Assembly: GCA_030704615.1 (NCBI GenBank)
Contig: CM060734.1
Span: forward strand, 4,092,001-4,156,000
DNA length: 64,000 nt
Source of the DNA: Takakia lepidozioides
Taxonomy: Eukaryota; Streptophyta; Takakiopsida; Takakiales; Takakiaceae
Reading direction: 5' to 3'
Shown: piece by piece, positions 54,409 to 64,000 of the stretch
Layout of the letters: each line of letters opens with the position of its first letter
Position numbering within the stretch: position 1 is the first letter of the stretch
Notes under the pieces: generated by a model
The model's input: the letters and a program-made list of their open reading frames with translations, nothing else
What the model was told of the DNA's origin: nothing
Database searches by the model: none
Translations under genes and position numbers: made by a program

Positions 54409-55560
54409 ATGGGGTCGGGCAAGCCAAAGCGAAAGCGGAACGGCCCAAAAGATGATGATCCTGGCGACACCGATGGGGGCGACGTGTCACCGAGGCGGCC
54501 ATTTGAGGAAGCGATTCATGTTTCCGAAAACGAGGCCGCTCAAGAGTGGGAGGAATCTGAGGAGTCGGAGCCTGAGGAATCCTTGAGAGTTCCGACCAAC
54601 CAACAGATGTCTCCCATGCCGGCAGCCTTTTGGGAAGGGTTGTTGGCGCAATTTGGCGGGACGTTGAAAGACGTGTTGAAGGCGGCTAATGCCACTTCCA
54701 CTAAGGCAAAGTTTAAGGTGAAGCCTAAGGAACCCGGCACCTTCGAGGGCATCCGAAATCGGAAGGTACTCAACACCTGGCTCTTGGAGCTAGAGCTGTA
54801 CTTCCGGGCGGCCAAGTTGAGTGATGAGGATCGGGTGGAAGTGGCTCCCACCTATTTGAGGGGCTATGCTCAACAATGGTGGTAGAAACGCCTTCACGAC
54901 CGAGGTCCAAGCCCGGAAACCTTGAACTGGAGTGGGTACAAGGAATTGATGAAGAGGCAGTTTGTGCCCCTCAACGCGTCCTGGCTCGCCCGGGCAAGAT
55001 GAGGAATTTGAAGCAAACAGATGACATTCGGGGATATGTCCAGGCTTTCAATGTGCTTTTGCTCGAAGTCGCGCACATGGCAGAACCAGAAATGGTCTTC
55101 AACTTTGTGGCGGGACTGGCCCCATGGGCCAGGCAAAAGTTGGAGGAGAAGCCACCTAAGACTTTGAACGAGGCAATTGAGAGGGCTGAATGTTTCTCGG
55201 ATGTCCCTAAGGGTGAAAGAGAAGGCCGTACGGAGCTGAACCACAAGAAGACCCGGCGGGAAGGTGACTCCTTCCGACCGGAAAAGAAGTGGGATAGGCC
55301 ACGCGGCGACAATGGCACGTGGAAATCAAAGGGAGGGCCTTCACAAATCAAGGCGGCACCCGGTGCTTCGAAAGGAAAAGCGGGTGGAGCGGCCTATGGC
55401 GGACAGAAGGCGACCTCTGATGGAGTGTGTTTCAATTGCGGGGAGCCTGGGCACATGGCCAAGAAGTGCATGAAGCCCCGGCAATTGAACATGACTCGGG
55501 CGACCACAGAGCTGTCGGAAGATACCATCAGTCGCTTGGTGGAAGCGGTGGTCGCCAGGA
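54409..55560 (+). pseudogene. Gag of R4
   Basis: ATG at 54,409 gives MGSGKPKRKRNGPKDD, an acidic stretch, the capsid-like LNTWLLELELYFRAAKLSD and LRGYAQQWW. TAG then follows at 54,883, within an insertion relative to R3. The next frame (from 54,876) has the rest of the capsid region, FNFVAGLAPWARQKL and an intact CCHC knuckle CFNCGEPGHMAKKC (about 55,433-55,474). This copy preserves the knuckle that R3 has lost. Confidence 0.87.
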
Positions 55561-57318
55561 CTTGCAAGGTAGGCAAATTTTCTTGTGAGTTGTATCAGGA
55601 AACTTGCGCCTTACGTAAAGGGAGTCAGTTATTGTTCGTGGATGGGATAATATCCGGAACTAACGTGTCATTGTTGGTGGACACAGGAGCGTTGCACTCC
55701 TTCATGACACCGGCAACGGCACAAAAGCTGGGACTCCCGACAAGTGACGTGGGGGCCTCTATTGAGGTGCGTTCTGCCAAAGGAGAACCGCAATTGGCGA
55801 CAAGGTTGGCGTTTGATGTTCCTCTTCAACTAGGGAGTTGGGAGGGATGTGAGAACTTTTCCATCTGCGAGATCGATGGAGTGGATCTAATTTTGGGGAT
55901 GACCTTTTTGAGCAAATCCGGATGGCCGCAAGAGAGTAGTCACGCTGCCATGTGGGAATGGTGGCGAGGTCTTACGAGTGTCGAAAACGCCCAAACCCGT
56001 GGGAGGGCAAATAAACCTTCTGTCAGCAAGGGAGTGGGCCGTGGAGGAGACACACGAGCCCCAGTTTTTGCTCTACATTAGAGAAGTGAAGGGAGAAGGC
56101 GATGGGGAGCCGAGCCCAGATTGGATCAAGGGGATTTTGGAGAAATACCGGGATGTGATGCCGGAGGATTTACCAAGCGGCTTGCCACCGCGAAGAGGAG
56201 TTGACCACAAGATTGAGGTGATACCGGGATCTGAACCGCCTGCCAAGTCGCCCTACCGGTTGAGCCACAGAGAGTTGGTCGAGCTGAAGACTCAGCTCAA
56301 AGATCTAATGTCAAAGGGGTACATCCGGCCGAGTAAGTCACCTTACGGAGCCCCGGTGCTATTTGCAGACAAGAAGGATGGGACACTGCGGATGTGTGTC
56401 GATTACAGGGCTTTGAATAAGGTGACTATAAAAAACCGGTACCCTTTGCCAGGGATCGATGACCTTTTCGATCGGTTGGCAGGAGCGAAGTATTTCAGCC
56501 GGATCGATCTGCGCTCCGGCTATCATCAAATTCGAGTGGCGGAAGGAGATTAGGAGAAGACCGCGTGTAGGACAAGGTATGGTTCATATGAGTTCTTGGT
56601 GATGACCAACGCTCCCGCGACCTTTAGCACGCTGATGAACAGCCTTTTCCAGGAGTGGTTGGATGACTTTGTGATCGTGTACATCGACGACATCTTGGTG
56701 TATTCGAAAACAAAGGAGGAGCACCTGGAGCACCTCAAAAGGGTGTTCCAAAAATTGCGGGAAGAGAAGCTGTATGCCAAAGCTTCAAAGTGCAAATTCG
56801 GGGTCACAAAAGTGGAGTTCCTGGGGCATGTGATTACACAGGATGGGATCAGAATGGATGACAGGAAGGTGAGGGCAATCTTGGACTGGGAGCCTCCGAC
56901 TTCGGTCCCGGGAGTGCGATCCTTCCTAGGACTCGCCTCCTATTACTGGAAGTATGTGAGAAATTTCGCCAAGATCGCAGGGCCGCTGTCAGACCTTCTG
57001 TGTAAATCCAAAGTCTGGGCATGGAACACCTTTTGTGGCCAAGCTTTTGCTGAATTGAAGCAGCGGATGGCGGAAGCTCCAGTCTTGAAAATCCCGGAGT
57101 TCGATCGTCCGTTCGAGATTCATACAGATGCGTCGGACTTCGCGATTGGGGGTGTACTGATGCAAGATGGACGTCCAGTGGCTTACGAAAGTAAGAAACT
57201 AAATGAAGTGGAGCGACAGTGGCCGAGAAAGAGATGAAGGCGGTGGTGCACTGTCTTGAGCTTTGGCGCCACTATGTTGGTTCCAACCCAGTGAAGGTGT
57301 TCACAGGCAATGTCACGG
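55561..57318 (+). pseudogene. Pol of R4: protease, RT, start of RNase H, truncated
   Basis: Protease has LLVDTGALHSFMTPAT (catalytic DTGA). RT has [53 protein letters not shown] and the catalytic [11 protein letters not shown] (about 56,675). RNase H starts with [19 protein letters not shown]. Lesions: a deletion near 55,920 with a frame change, TAG at 56,551-56,553 where R3 has GAG, a 12-bp deletion removing PFGL before TNAPATF, and a shift near 57,222. The element stops at GTCACGG (57,318). The next bases of the gene are found at 27,299. Confidence 0.87.
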
Positions 57319-58150
57319 AGCTTGAAGTCCCGCCCTCTTGGATGAATCTGGACTGGCCAGACTCTACCCCTGTTCCCTCGGCTATCCAAGCTCTGCACAA
57401 ATCATGCATATATGCTTCCCTTGCTGCTAACGGCTGACAATGACAACCTACAATTGTTCCAGCAAACACCCAACCCTACTTATCACCCATGCAGAATTCA
57501 ACATGCATCTCAGGGCCAAGTCTGATGAGAGTGCAAAACAGGCTGAAACATGCCCTCACCACATTGTCCTTCACCCATGGAGGATTTGACCGACCATCAA
57601 CCCAAAAAAACCTCTTGTGTGTGTTGTTTGTCTGTAATCAGGTAATGTCGAATTGGTCTATGAGAACCACCACGGTGCAGCTGAGCAGGCACAGATTGAA
57701 ACACGGCCTGCTAAGACCTGCAAGCTGACTCTTCCAACATTAGGAAGAATACCAAATCATGGTACTCATATGAGTCAAGAGCCCACCTTTGCACGATGGA
57801 CGAACTTCTTCACATCATACATTAAGAAAAGCCACACCTGGTGATTGCGGTTGTCCCACCATCGTGAAGGATCGGTATAAAACTCATGCAACCTCACATC
57901 ACGAACGAGCTAACTTGTAGAATTCTACATGAAAATTTAAGGACTACTCTGGTAACAGGGAAAAACAGGGTGAAATGTGTTGAAGAAGGTGCCTTCATGC
58001 CGCACGTTCAGCCATCTCCACATTGCCATGGATTCTGCAGGCACCAAGCAAGGCCTTCATTTTGCAAACTTGTCGACCTCTTTCCCCTTTTCCAGAGCTG
58101 CCAGGCAGTGTTCAGAATGACATTAGGTACAATTCCAGCTTTGAACAAGG
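57319..58150. other. Non-coding repeat-rich region with PPR scrap
   Basis: No supported gene. About 57,640-57,840 is a diverged copy of 59,008-59,230 (shared GAGAACCACCACGGTGCAGC). Near 58,080-58,140 a minus-strand PPR scrap is visible (DNA matching the CCTTTTCCAG..GCTGCCAGGC of 53.6 kb and the reverse of GTCATTCTGAACACTG). Confidence 0.5.
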
Positions 58151-58151
58151 C

Positions 58152-58700
58152 ATGGCCTGCTAGACCAAGCTGACTCTCTCTCTTGCACCAACGAGCTAAC
58201 TTACAGATTTCCAATATGCATATCAGGCCCGAGTCTGATAAGAGGGCAAAACAAGATGAAATAGGTTGATGAAGAAGGTGCCCTCACGGCCTGCTAAGAC
58301 CAAGCTGACTCTCTCTCTAGCACCAACGAGTTAACTTACAGAATTCAATATGCATATCAGGCCCGAGTCTGATAAGAGGGCAAAACAGGCTGAAATAGGT
58401 TGAAGAAGAAGGTGCCCTCACGGCCTGCTAAGACCAAGCTGACTCTCTCTCTTGCACCAACGAGCTAACTTAACAGAATTCAATATGCATATCAGGCCTG
58501 AGTCTGATAAGAGGGAAAAACAGGCTGAAATAGGCTGAAGAAGAAGGTGCCCTCACAGCCTGCTAAGACCAAGCTGACTCTCTCTTTTGCACCAATGAGC
58601 TAACTTACAAAATTCAATATGCATATCAGGCCCGAGTCTGATAAGAGGGCAAAACAGGCTGAAATAGATTGAATCGAGAAATGAATCAGCGGGCTGCTAA
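58152..58700. repeat. ~135-bp tandem repeat, four units plus partials
   Basis: GCCTGCTAAGACCAAGCTGA recurs near 58,152, 58,288, 58,423, 58,559 and 58,692 (period 132-136). Units contain AATATGCATATCAGGC, GAGTCTGATAAGAGGG and AACAGGCTGAAATAGGTTGA. A single diverged, reversed unit sits at about 22,870-22,980, next to the PPR modules. Confidence 0.88.
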
Positions 58701-59208
58701 GACCAAGCTGATTCTCCCAAGAACCTTGTAAACATCAGGAAGAATACCGTACTAACAAGAGCCAAAAGCCCACATTTGCAGGATGGACAAACTTCTTCAC
58801 ATCCTACATTGAGGAAAAGCCACACCTTATTGCGATTGTCCCACCATCGGCAAGGATCGGAAAAAAACTCATGCAAGCTCTGAAATAGGTCGAAGAAGAA
58901 GGTGCCCTCACCACATTGTCCTCGACCTTGTGTCATGACCCATGGAGGATTTGACTCCCCATGAACCCAAACGGACCTCTTGTGTGTGCTGCTTGTGTCT
59001 GTAGTCTGGTAATGGCGGATTGGTCCATGAGAACCACCACGGTGCAGCTGAGCGAGCAGAGATTGAAACACGACCTTGAAACACGACCTGCTAAGACCAA
59101 CCCGACTCTCCCAAAAACCTTGTAAACATCAGGAAGAATACGAAATCATGGTATGTCTAACAGGAGCCAAGAGCCCGCATTTGCAAGATGGACAAACTTC
59201 TTCACATC

Positions 59209-59575
59209 GTACATTGAGAAAAAGCCACACCTTGCGATCGCGATTGTCCCACCATCGTGCACGCCTTCATGCCCCGATTCTAGGGCTTGAGTCCCTGTCT
59301 GCCCTCTATCCCACCAGCTCCGCTCGTCATTGTACATTGAGAAAAGCCACACCTTGCGATCGCGGTTGTCCCACCATCGTGCACGCCTTCATGCCCCGAT
59401 TCTAGGTCTTGAGTCCATGTTTGCCCCCTATCCCACCAGCTCCGCTCGTCATTGTACATTGAGAAAAAGCCACACCTTGCGATCGTGGTTGTCCCACCAT
59501 CGTGCACACCTTCATGCCCCGATTCTAGGTCTTGAGTCCCTGTCTGCCCCTATCCTACCAGCTCCGCTCGTCGTC
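59209..59575. repeat. ~122-bp tandem repeat, three units
   Basis: GTACATTGAGAAAA begins units at 59,209, 59,331 and 59,453. Each contains CACACCTTGCGATCG, CCCACCATCGTGCACGCC, CATGCCCCGATTCTAGG and CCACCAGCTCCGCTCGTC. Single diverged relatives occur near 57,820 and 58,797. Confidence 0.9.
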
Positions 59576-59769
59576 TCTCATGATCAGACTCGACACTATA
59601 AGAAAACAAACACAGCTCTGTCATGTTTGTCTCTCATGATCAAACTCGACACGAAGAAAACAAACAGATGCCACAGTGGCAGGGAGACAAAAAAAACGCT
59701 AAGTCCCCTCTACTCATGACTGGATGGATGAATATAGCGATAGATGGATGGATTTTGGATTTTCCATCA

Positions 59770-60656
59770 ACACACAAACCACTAAAGTTTTTCATATATC
59801 ACCACAGAAGTAATACCAATCACTGGTGTGTATGTAATCACTCATGCGTAACCACTGGCCGAGTGGTTCCAGTTACTAAATAGTTTGTAACCACTCACTC
59901 TACACCACTCTAAAAGTGGTACCAATCAATGGGGGTCTTTAACCACTCCAGATCTACGTATATTGTTCCCGTCCACGTGGAATAATATAGTTCATAATTA
60001 AAATATATTTCGAAATGATAAATCTTAAATAAAAATTGAATTATTACACGTGGAGTAGCAAGTGGTTTCAATCACCTCCCATCACTCAGGTGTCTTCAAC
60101 CACTCACAACCTACCACAGAAGTGGTACCAATCACTCACGTGTATGTAACCACTCACAAGTGCCCACTTGAAGAGTGGTTCCAGTTACAAAAGGGTCTTA
60201 ATCACTCACATTCCAGCACTGTGCAAGTGGTACCAATCACTGGGGGGTCTTTAACCACTCCAGATCACGTATACTATCCTCGTCCACGTGGAATAATATA
60301 TTTTGAAATGATAAAAATCTAAAAAAAAAAATTATTACACGTGGAGTAGAAAGTGGTTTCAACCACTTCCCATCACTGAGGTGTTTTTAACCACTCATAA
60401 TTTATCGCTGTACCCGTCCATGTCGGATATTATCATTATTAATATAAATATTTGATCAAATGTCGAATAATAAATATAAAATTAAATATTACACGTGGAT
60501 TACTCAGTGGTTGAAACCACTTCCAACCACTCCATATGATGCCACCGTGGCATTTCATCGGAATTAACCATTGGCCAGTAGTTACCATTACTTGGAGTGA
60601 TTTATAGAATGGTAAAAGACAAGAGTGGTTAAGGGGCTAGTGGTTATTCCGTCAGA
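59770..60656. mobile_element. CACTA-type end C with subterminal repeats
   Basis: Dense AACCACT/AGTGGTT motifs and CCACGTGGAATAATAT words match the ends at 45-46 kb and 50.6-51.1 kb. It stops at CTAGTGGTTATTCCG (60,640-60,655), after which the expected CGTTTTCC...CTAGTG terminus is replaced by unrelated DNA, so the terminal repeat is lost. Confidence 0.65.
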
Positions 60657-61219
60657 AACACGCCCCCCTCATCCTAGCTATTCGCCGGCAGGGGTGGGCC
60701 ACCGGCCCACTCTCTGTCATCTCCGCTCGCACCAGAGGGGGCATACACAACGACAACATCTCAACACTTCAAGACAAATTTAAACTCCCCATCACCTCCA
60801 TTCATACATGCTTCAAGGACATCCACCTCACGACGCTCCGATCCTTTATAGGTATCATAACTAATAAGCAAAAACTCAAATCCACTCCATCTTTGATACC
60901 CCCGGGTACCCCAGGTACCACATACCCCTGGTCACCTGGTGTCCCACAGACATCTGTCATCTTTTAGGGCCCACCCTCGAAATGGGGCAGTAGCCGCAAG
61001 CCGAAGTGGCTCTTAGTTACGCCGGCCTCAGCCGGAGTCTTCTCTTCGTTACAACTTGGAAGACCATGGTTAACCCAAGCCCAATCTCACCACGATTGGG
61101 GAAGTCAGACTCTCACGATCAAGAAAGGATCATAACAAGTCACTATCACCACGAAGCAACAATGTACGATCCCACAAGAGAAATGACCTTGCCTAGTGGA
61201 AGAGTATGATTAGTCCAGT
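60657..61219. other. Upstream part of the third gypsy element, unassigned
   Basis: One frame reads as plausible protein (LPITSIHTCFKDIHLTTL ... TPGTTYPWSPGVPQTS), but I recognise no domain. A TACCCC / GGTACC-rich patch lies near 60,897-60,930. No LTR or primer site was found. Confidence 0.35.
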
Positions 61220-62325
61220 GGATTGTGGGATGAAGAAGCTACAGTGTATGCAGCGCATCCACAACTAGAACCTATTGGTCAACTAGTGGTCAAGAATACC
61301 ACGACCGTAGGATGTCACATGGTGAACACCCAAATGACAACAAACAATCCAGTAACAGATGATCCTGAAGAAGATGCCATGGACACACCTCAACACCCCG
61401 CTCGTTTCTATCAAGAAAGAGAAGATGATATCAGAATTAGTGAAATACCAGCCACGATTGCTACCATTGGACAAGAGATTGCAGGATAGACAGTGACGGA
61501 AGAAACTCAACTAATCAAGTGAATCTTGGTACAGTGGAAGACCCACAGATAATACGAGTAAGTGCAGACCTTGAAAAATCATTCCTTCAGGAGGCCACTG
61601 CACTATTCACTGAATACAAAGATGTATTCGCTTGGAACTACAAGGATCTGAAGGGAATACCTCCAACATCTGTCAACACTGGATTGAGCTGGAAGTGGAC
61701 ACTAAACCAGTTCGACAGAACCGATACAAAATGAATCCCAACTATACAGCTAAGGTTTGGGAAGAAATCAAGAAATTAGTGGATGCAGGATTCATATACC
61801 CAGTAGAGACACCACAATGGTTATCACCCATTGTAATAGTGCCCAAGAAGAATGGCAAATTGCAAGTATGTGTGGATTACTGCAAATTGAATGTAGGAAC
61901 CAAGAAAGATCCATTTCCACTACCTTTTACAGAGATAGTGTTGGATACAGTGGCAGGACATGAGATGTACTCATTCATGGATTGATGGATTCAGTGGGTA
62001 CAATCAGGTACAGATGGCAGAAGAACACCGATAGAAGACCGAGAGAAGGCCGCATTCATCACTGAATGGGGAGCTTATGCTTACAAAGTCATGCCATTTG
62101 GACTTTGCAACGCACCTCCCACGTTTCAAAGAGTAGTATCTGAAATCTTCAAGAGCTATCTCAACGACTTTATGCAGGTGTTCTTAGACGATTTCAGTGT
62201 CTTCGGACAAAAATCCAAATACTTTGGCACAGTTAAAACTCTGCCTACAAACCTGCAGAGACAATGGAGTAAGTCTCAACCCCGAGAAATGCACATTTTG
62301 TGTGAATTCAGGATTACTGTTGGGA
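61220..62325 (+). pseudogene. Third gypsy lineage: pre-RT region and reverse transcriptase, first part
   Basis: After an acidic region (DDPEEDAMDTPQHPARF) the frames encode FTEYKDVFAWNYKDLKG, QNRYKMNPNYTAKVWEEI, WLSPIVIVPKKNGKLQVCVD, PFPLPFTEIVLDTVAGHEM, MPFGLCNAPPTFQRVVSEIF and QVFLDDFSVFG (the LDD catalytic loop). This lineage, with RYxMNPNY and FTxxVLDxVAGHE, differs from families R and G. Frame changes near 61,725, 61,985 (a stop after SFMD) and 62,215 break the gene. It is cut at 62,325 by a 280-bp insertion. Confidence 0.82.
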
Positions 62326-62618
62326 GAGAAGACTCCGGTTGAAGCTGGCGTAACTAAGAGTCACTTCTCCTTGCGGGTACTGCCCCCTGTCGGGGGTGGG
62401 CCCTATATAAAAAGACAGGTGACCGGTTGGTCACCTAGTAACCAGGGTATGTGTGTTGTGGTGCTATAAAGGAGAATGAGGGGGTATTGAATCGGGGGGG
62501 GAGGGGGGGGGGGGGGGCAAGGGGGGGTGCCTTAGGGTTCCTAGGGTACTGATGTTGGATTGGGCTCGAGTTTTCGTTTATTGGTGATAATAACTGTGAG
62601 AGAACATTACTGTTGGGA
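62313..62618. mobile_element. 280-bp insertion with 13-bp flanking duplication
   Basis: The RT gene reads up to ATTACTGTTGGGA (62,313-62,325) and resumes at a second ATTACTGTTGGGA (62,606-62,618). The insert 62,326-62,605 contains CTATATAAAAAG, a GTGACCGGTTGGTCAC palindrome-like stretch and a long G run (about 62,499-62,530). It has no open frame. The 13-bp duplication is longer than LTR or CACTA elements make and resembles target-primed or rolling events, but no poly-A tail or pol III box is clear. Confidence 0.75.
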
Positions 62619-63276
62619 CACATTGTGTGCCAACAGGGAATTTTGACCCAAAGAAGGTAAACAGTATCCAGAAAATACCACCACCAGAAACTCCAAAGAA
62701 ACTCAAAAGATTTCTGGGACAAACAAGTTATTACAGAAGGTACATGGTCAAGTATGCTCACAGAGCAGCACCAGTCTATAGACTGCTAAAGAAGGATGTC
62801 AAATACCAATGGTCTCCAGATTGTCAGGAATCATTTGATTCACTAAAATAGGCCTTCATAACGGCACCAATCCTGATCAATCCAAGATGGGACCTACCAT
62901 TCCATGTACACAGTGATGCATCAGGCATCGCCCTTGGAGCAGTTCTAGCTCAGAATGTGACAGGCACAATAGATTCACCAATCTATTATGCAAGCAGACT
63001 GCTGACATCTGCTGAAAAGAACTACAGCACCACAGAGAGGGAGGCATTGGCAATGATTTACGTTGTTCAAAAGTTTCGGCATTATTTACTTGGCAATCGC
63101 TTTGGTTCATTTGGCAAATCGACCACTAGCTAGTGGCAGGGTTGCTCAATGGTTATTACTTCTTCATGAGTATGATTTTGAAGTGGTTCATAAACTTGGA
63201 AGATTACATGTTCCAATAGATCATCTGTCAAGGCCTACCACCAGAGAACCAGCAACAAGAGTAGAGGATTAGCTTC
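62619..63276 (+). pseudogene. Third gypsy lineage: RT end and RNase H
   Basis: Reads FDPKKVNSIQKIPPPETPKK, RFLGQTSYYRRYMVKYAH, then after a stop (TAG at about 62,849) an RNase H with HSDASGIALGAVLAQ, YYASRLLTSAEKNYSTTERE, and, after a shift near 63,085, VAQWLLLLHEYDFEVVHKLG and PIDHLSRPTT. The order and wording are standard for gypsy pol. It continues toward integrase beyond the window. Confidence 0.8.
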
Positions 63277-63830
63277 CCGATGCATTTTTGTTTGCTGTTC
63301 AACCTGAAGCACAAAAAGAAGAGACAGACCCTTTGGACACTCTAGGAGTGTTTCAAGCAAATTATGATCTTCCAGATTCTCTTAAATTGTTTGATGGGAC
63401 AGATGAAAGAGAAACAACAAATGATGAAGAATCCACAAATGAAGGAGAAACAATGTATGAGGAAGACTCAGAACCATAAGAAGATAACAAGGAAAATGAG
63501 GAGCCAATCACTCAAGGATTGACCAACATTAGCATTGGGACTTATGCAGTCACCAAGGAAGAACCAGAAGAACCTCAAGATCAAGATGATTGGGAGTGGC
63601 CAATCAAATACTATCTGAACACAGGAAAATTTCCTGAAGATTACACCAAAGATGACCTGGGAGGAAGCCAATGGGCCGCATACAGCGAACTTCAAAAATC
63701 AAGAAAATCCTTTGCAAACATAAAAATTTCCTCATGGAAAGCAATGGTGCCATTGCACATGCCTGCCTTCTTGTACTGCCAGATTGAAGGGCCCCACACC
63801 TCACATCTCATACTCAATGCACACAACTAA
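63277..63830 (+). pseudogene. Third gypsy lineage: acidic linker and pre-integrase region
   Basis: After PATRVED a stop (TAG at 63,270) is followed by LPDAFLFAVQPEAQKEE, a Thr/Glu-rich acidic linker with NDEESTNEGETMYEEDSEP, another stop at 63,477, then DDWEWPIKYYLNTGKFPED, the tether before the integrase zinc domain in this lineage. The frame ends at 63,830. The final 170 bases hold nothing I can assign. Confidence 0.65.
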
Positions 63831-64000
63831 GCTAGTAGTATCACAAGGTGCTGATCAATAGATGAGTATAGTCTGCCACTTGAGAATGAGCTACCCTACT
63901 TCAAAACTATGGACTTGGATTGGGCATGGATTCTTTGCCACACAGTTGCGCATCAGAGGGCCTTCCCTCTAGGACCTGTTTAGCTAGTTGATAAGAGCTT

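Noticed and set aside
57319-57440. Continuation of the R4 RNase H into a new protein (TELEVPPSWMNLDW...)
   Set aside because: The similarity to RNase H ends exactly at GTCACGG, and the following frame has no family match and a stop soon after; it is fused non-element DNA.

Overview
The window looks like nuclear DNA of a land plant or close streptophyte relative. The evidence is spliced genes with GT-AG introns, PLS-type pentatricopeptide (PPR) modules, a CONSTANS-like B-box remnant, a plant-type AP-1 mu adaptin tail, Ty3/gypsy chromoviruses and CACTA-type transposon ends. Repeated PPR modules and cytosine-methyltransferase-bearing gypsy elements point to a seed-free plant or charophyte-grade lineage, but the species cannot be fixed from sequence alone. 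Almost everything here is repetitive or decayed, and I see no clearly intact, conserved host gene.

Layout. 1-3.2 kb: two unrecognised ORFs, one with RNA-polymerase-II-CTD-like heptads. 3.27-5.63 kb: the 3' end of a chromovirus (family R, LTRs beginning TGTCGCG and ending CGCGACA). 5.63-6.72 kb: ten tandem units, each with a long, nearly perfect palindrome. 6.8-10.9 kb: a nine-exon, recently broken gene joining a ParB-like domain to a beta-class (N4/N6-type) DNA methyltransferase-like domain. 11.7-16.1 kb: a set of coding pieces resembling an En/Spm (CACTA)-type gene with an FCP1/NIF-like phosphatase segment. 17.2-17.6 kb: the last two exons of AP-1 mu. 18.5-22.9 kb: a decayed copy of gypsy family G, with a SINE in its gag. 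23.0-24.5 kb: PPR modules.

24.46-57.32 kb is explained most simply by one family-R retroelement that inserted antisense into a PPR gene (target duplication GCGTG) and was then split by inversion. Its 3' half is at 24,461-27,298 (minus), a small flipped piece is at 27,299-27,693 (plus), and its 5' half is at 53,641-57,318 (plus), next to the other half of the PPR gene on the minus strand. Between these pieces lie a G-family element (about 28.3-41.2 kb, minus) with order gag - protease - C5 DNA methyltransferase - RT - RNase H - integrase - PHD finger, a complete-ended R element nested in its integrase gene (29,937-35,311, duplication CTCTC), and CACTA-type elements (44.8-51.1 kb) carrying a PPR scrap and a ~181-bp satellite.

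57.3-59.6 kb holds two tandem-repeat arrays, 59.8-60.66 kb another CACTA-type end, and 61.2-64 kb a third gypsy lineage interrupted by a 280-bp insertion.

The most interesting content is two unrelated DNA-methylation machineries in mobile or repeated DNA: the ParB-methylase gene beside a palindrome array, and the gypsy element carrying both a cytosine methyltransferase and a PHD reader.
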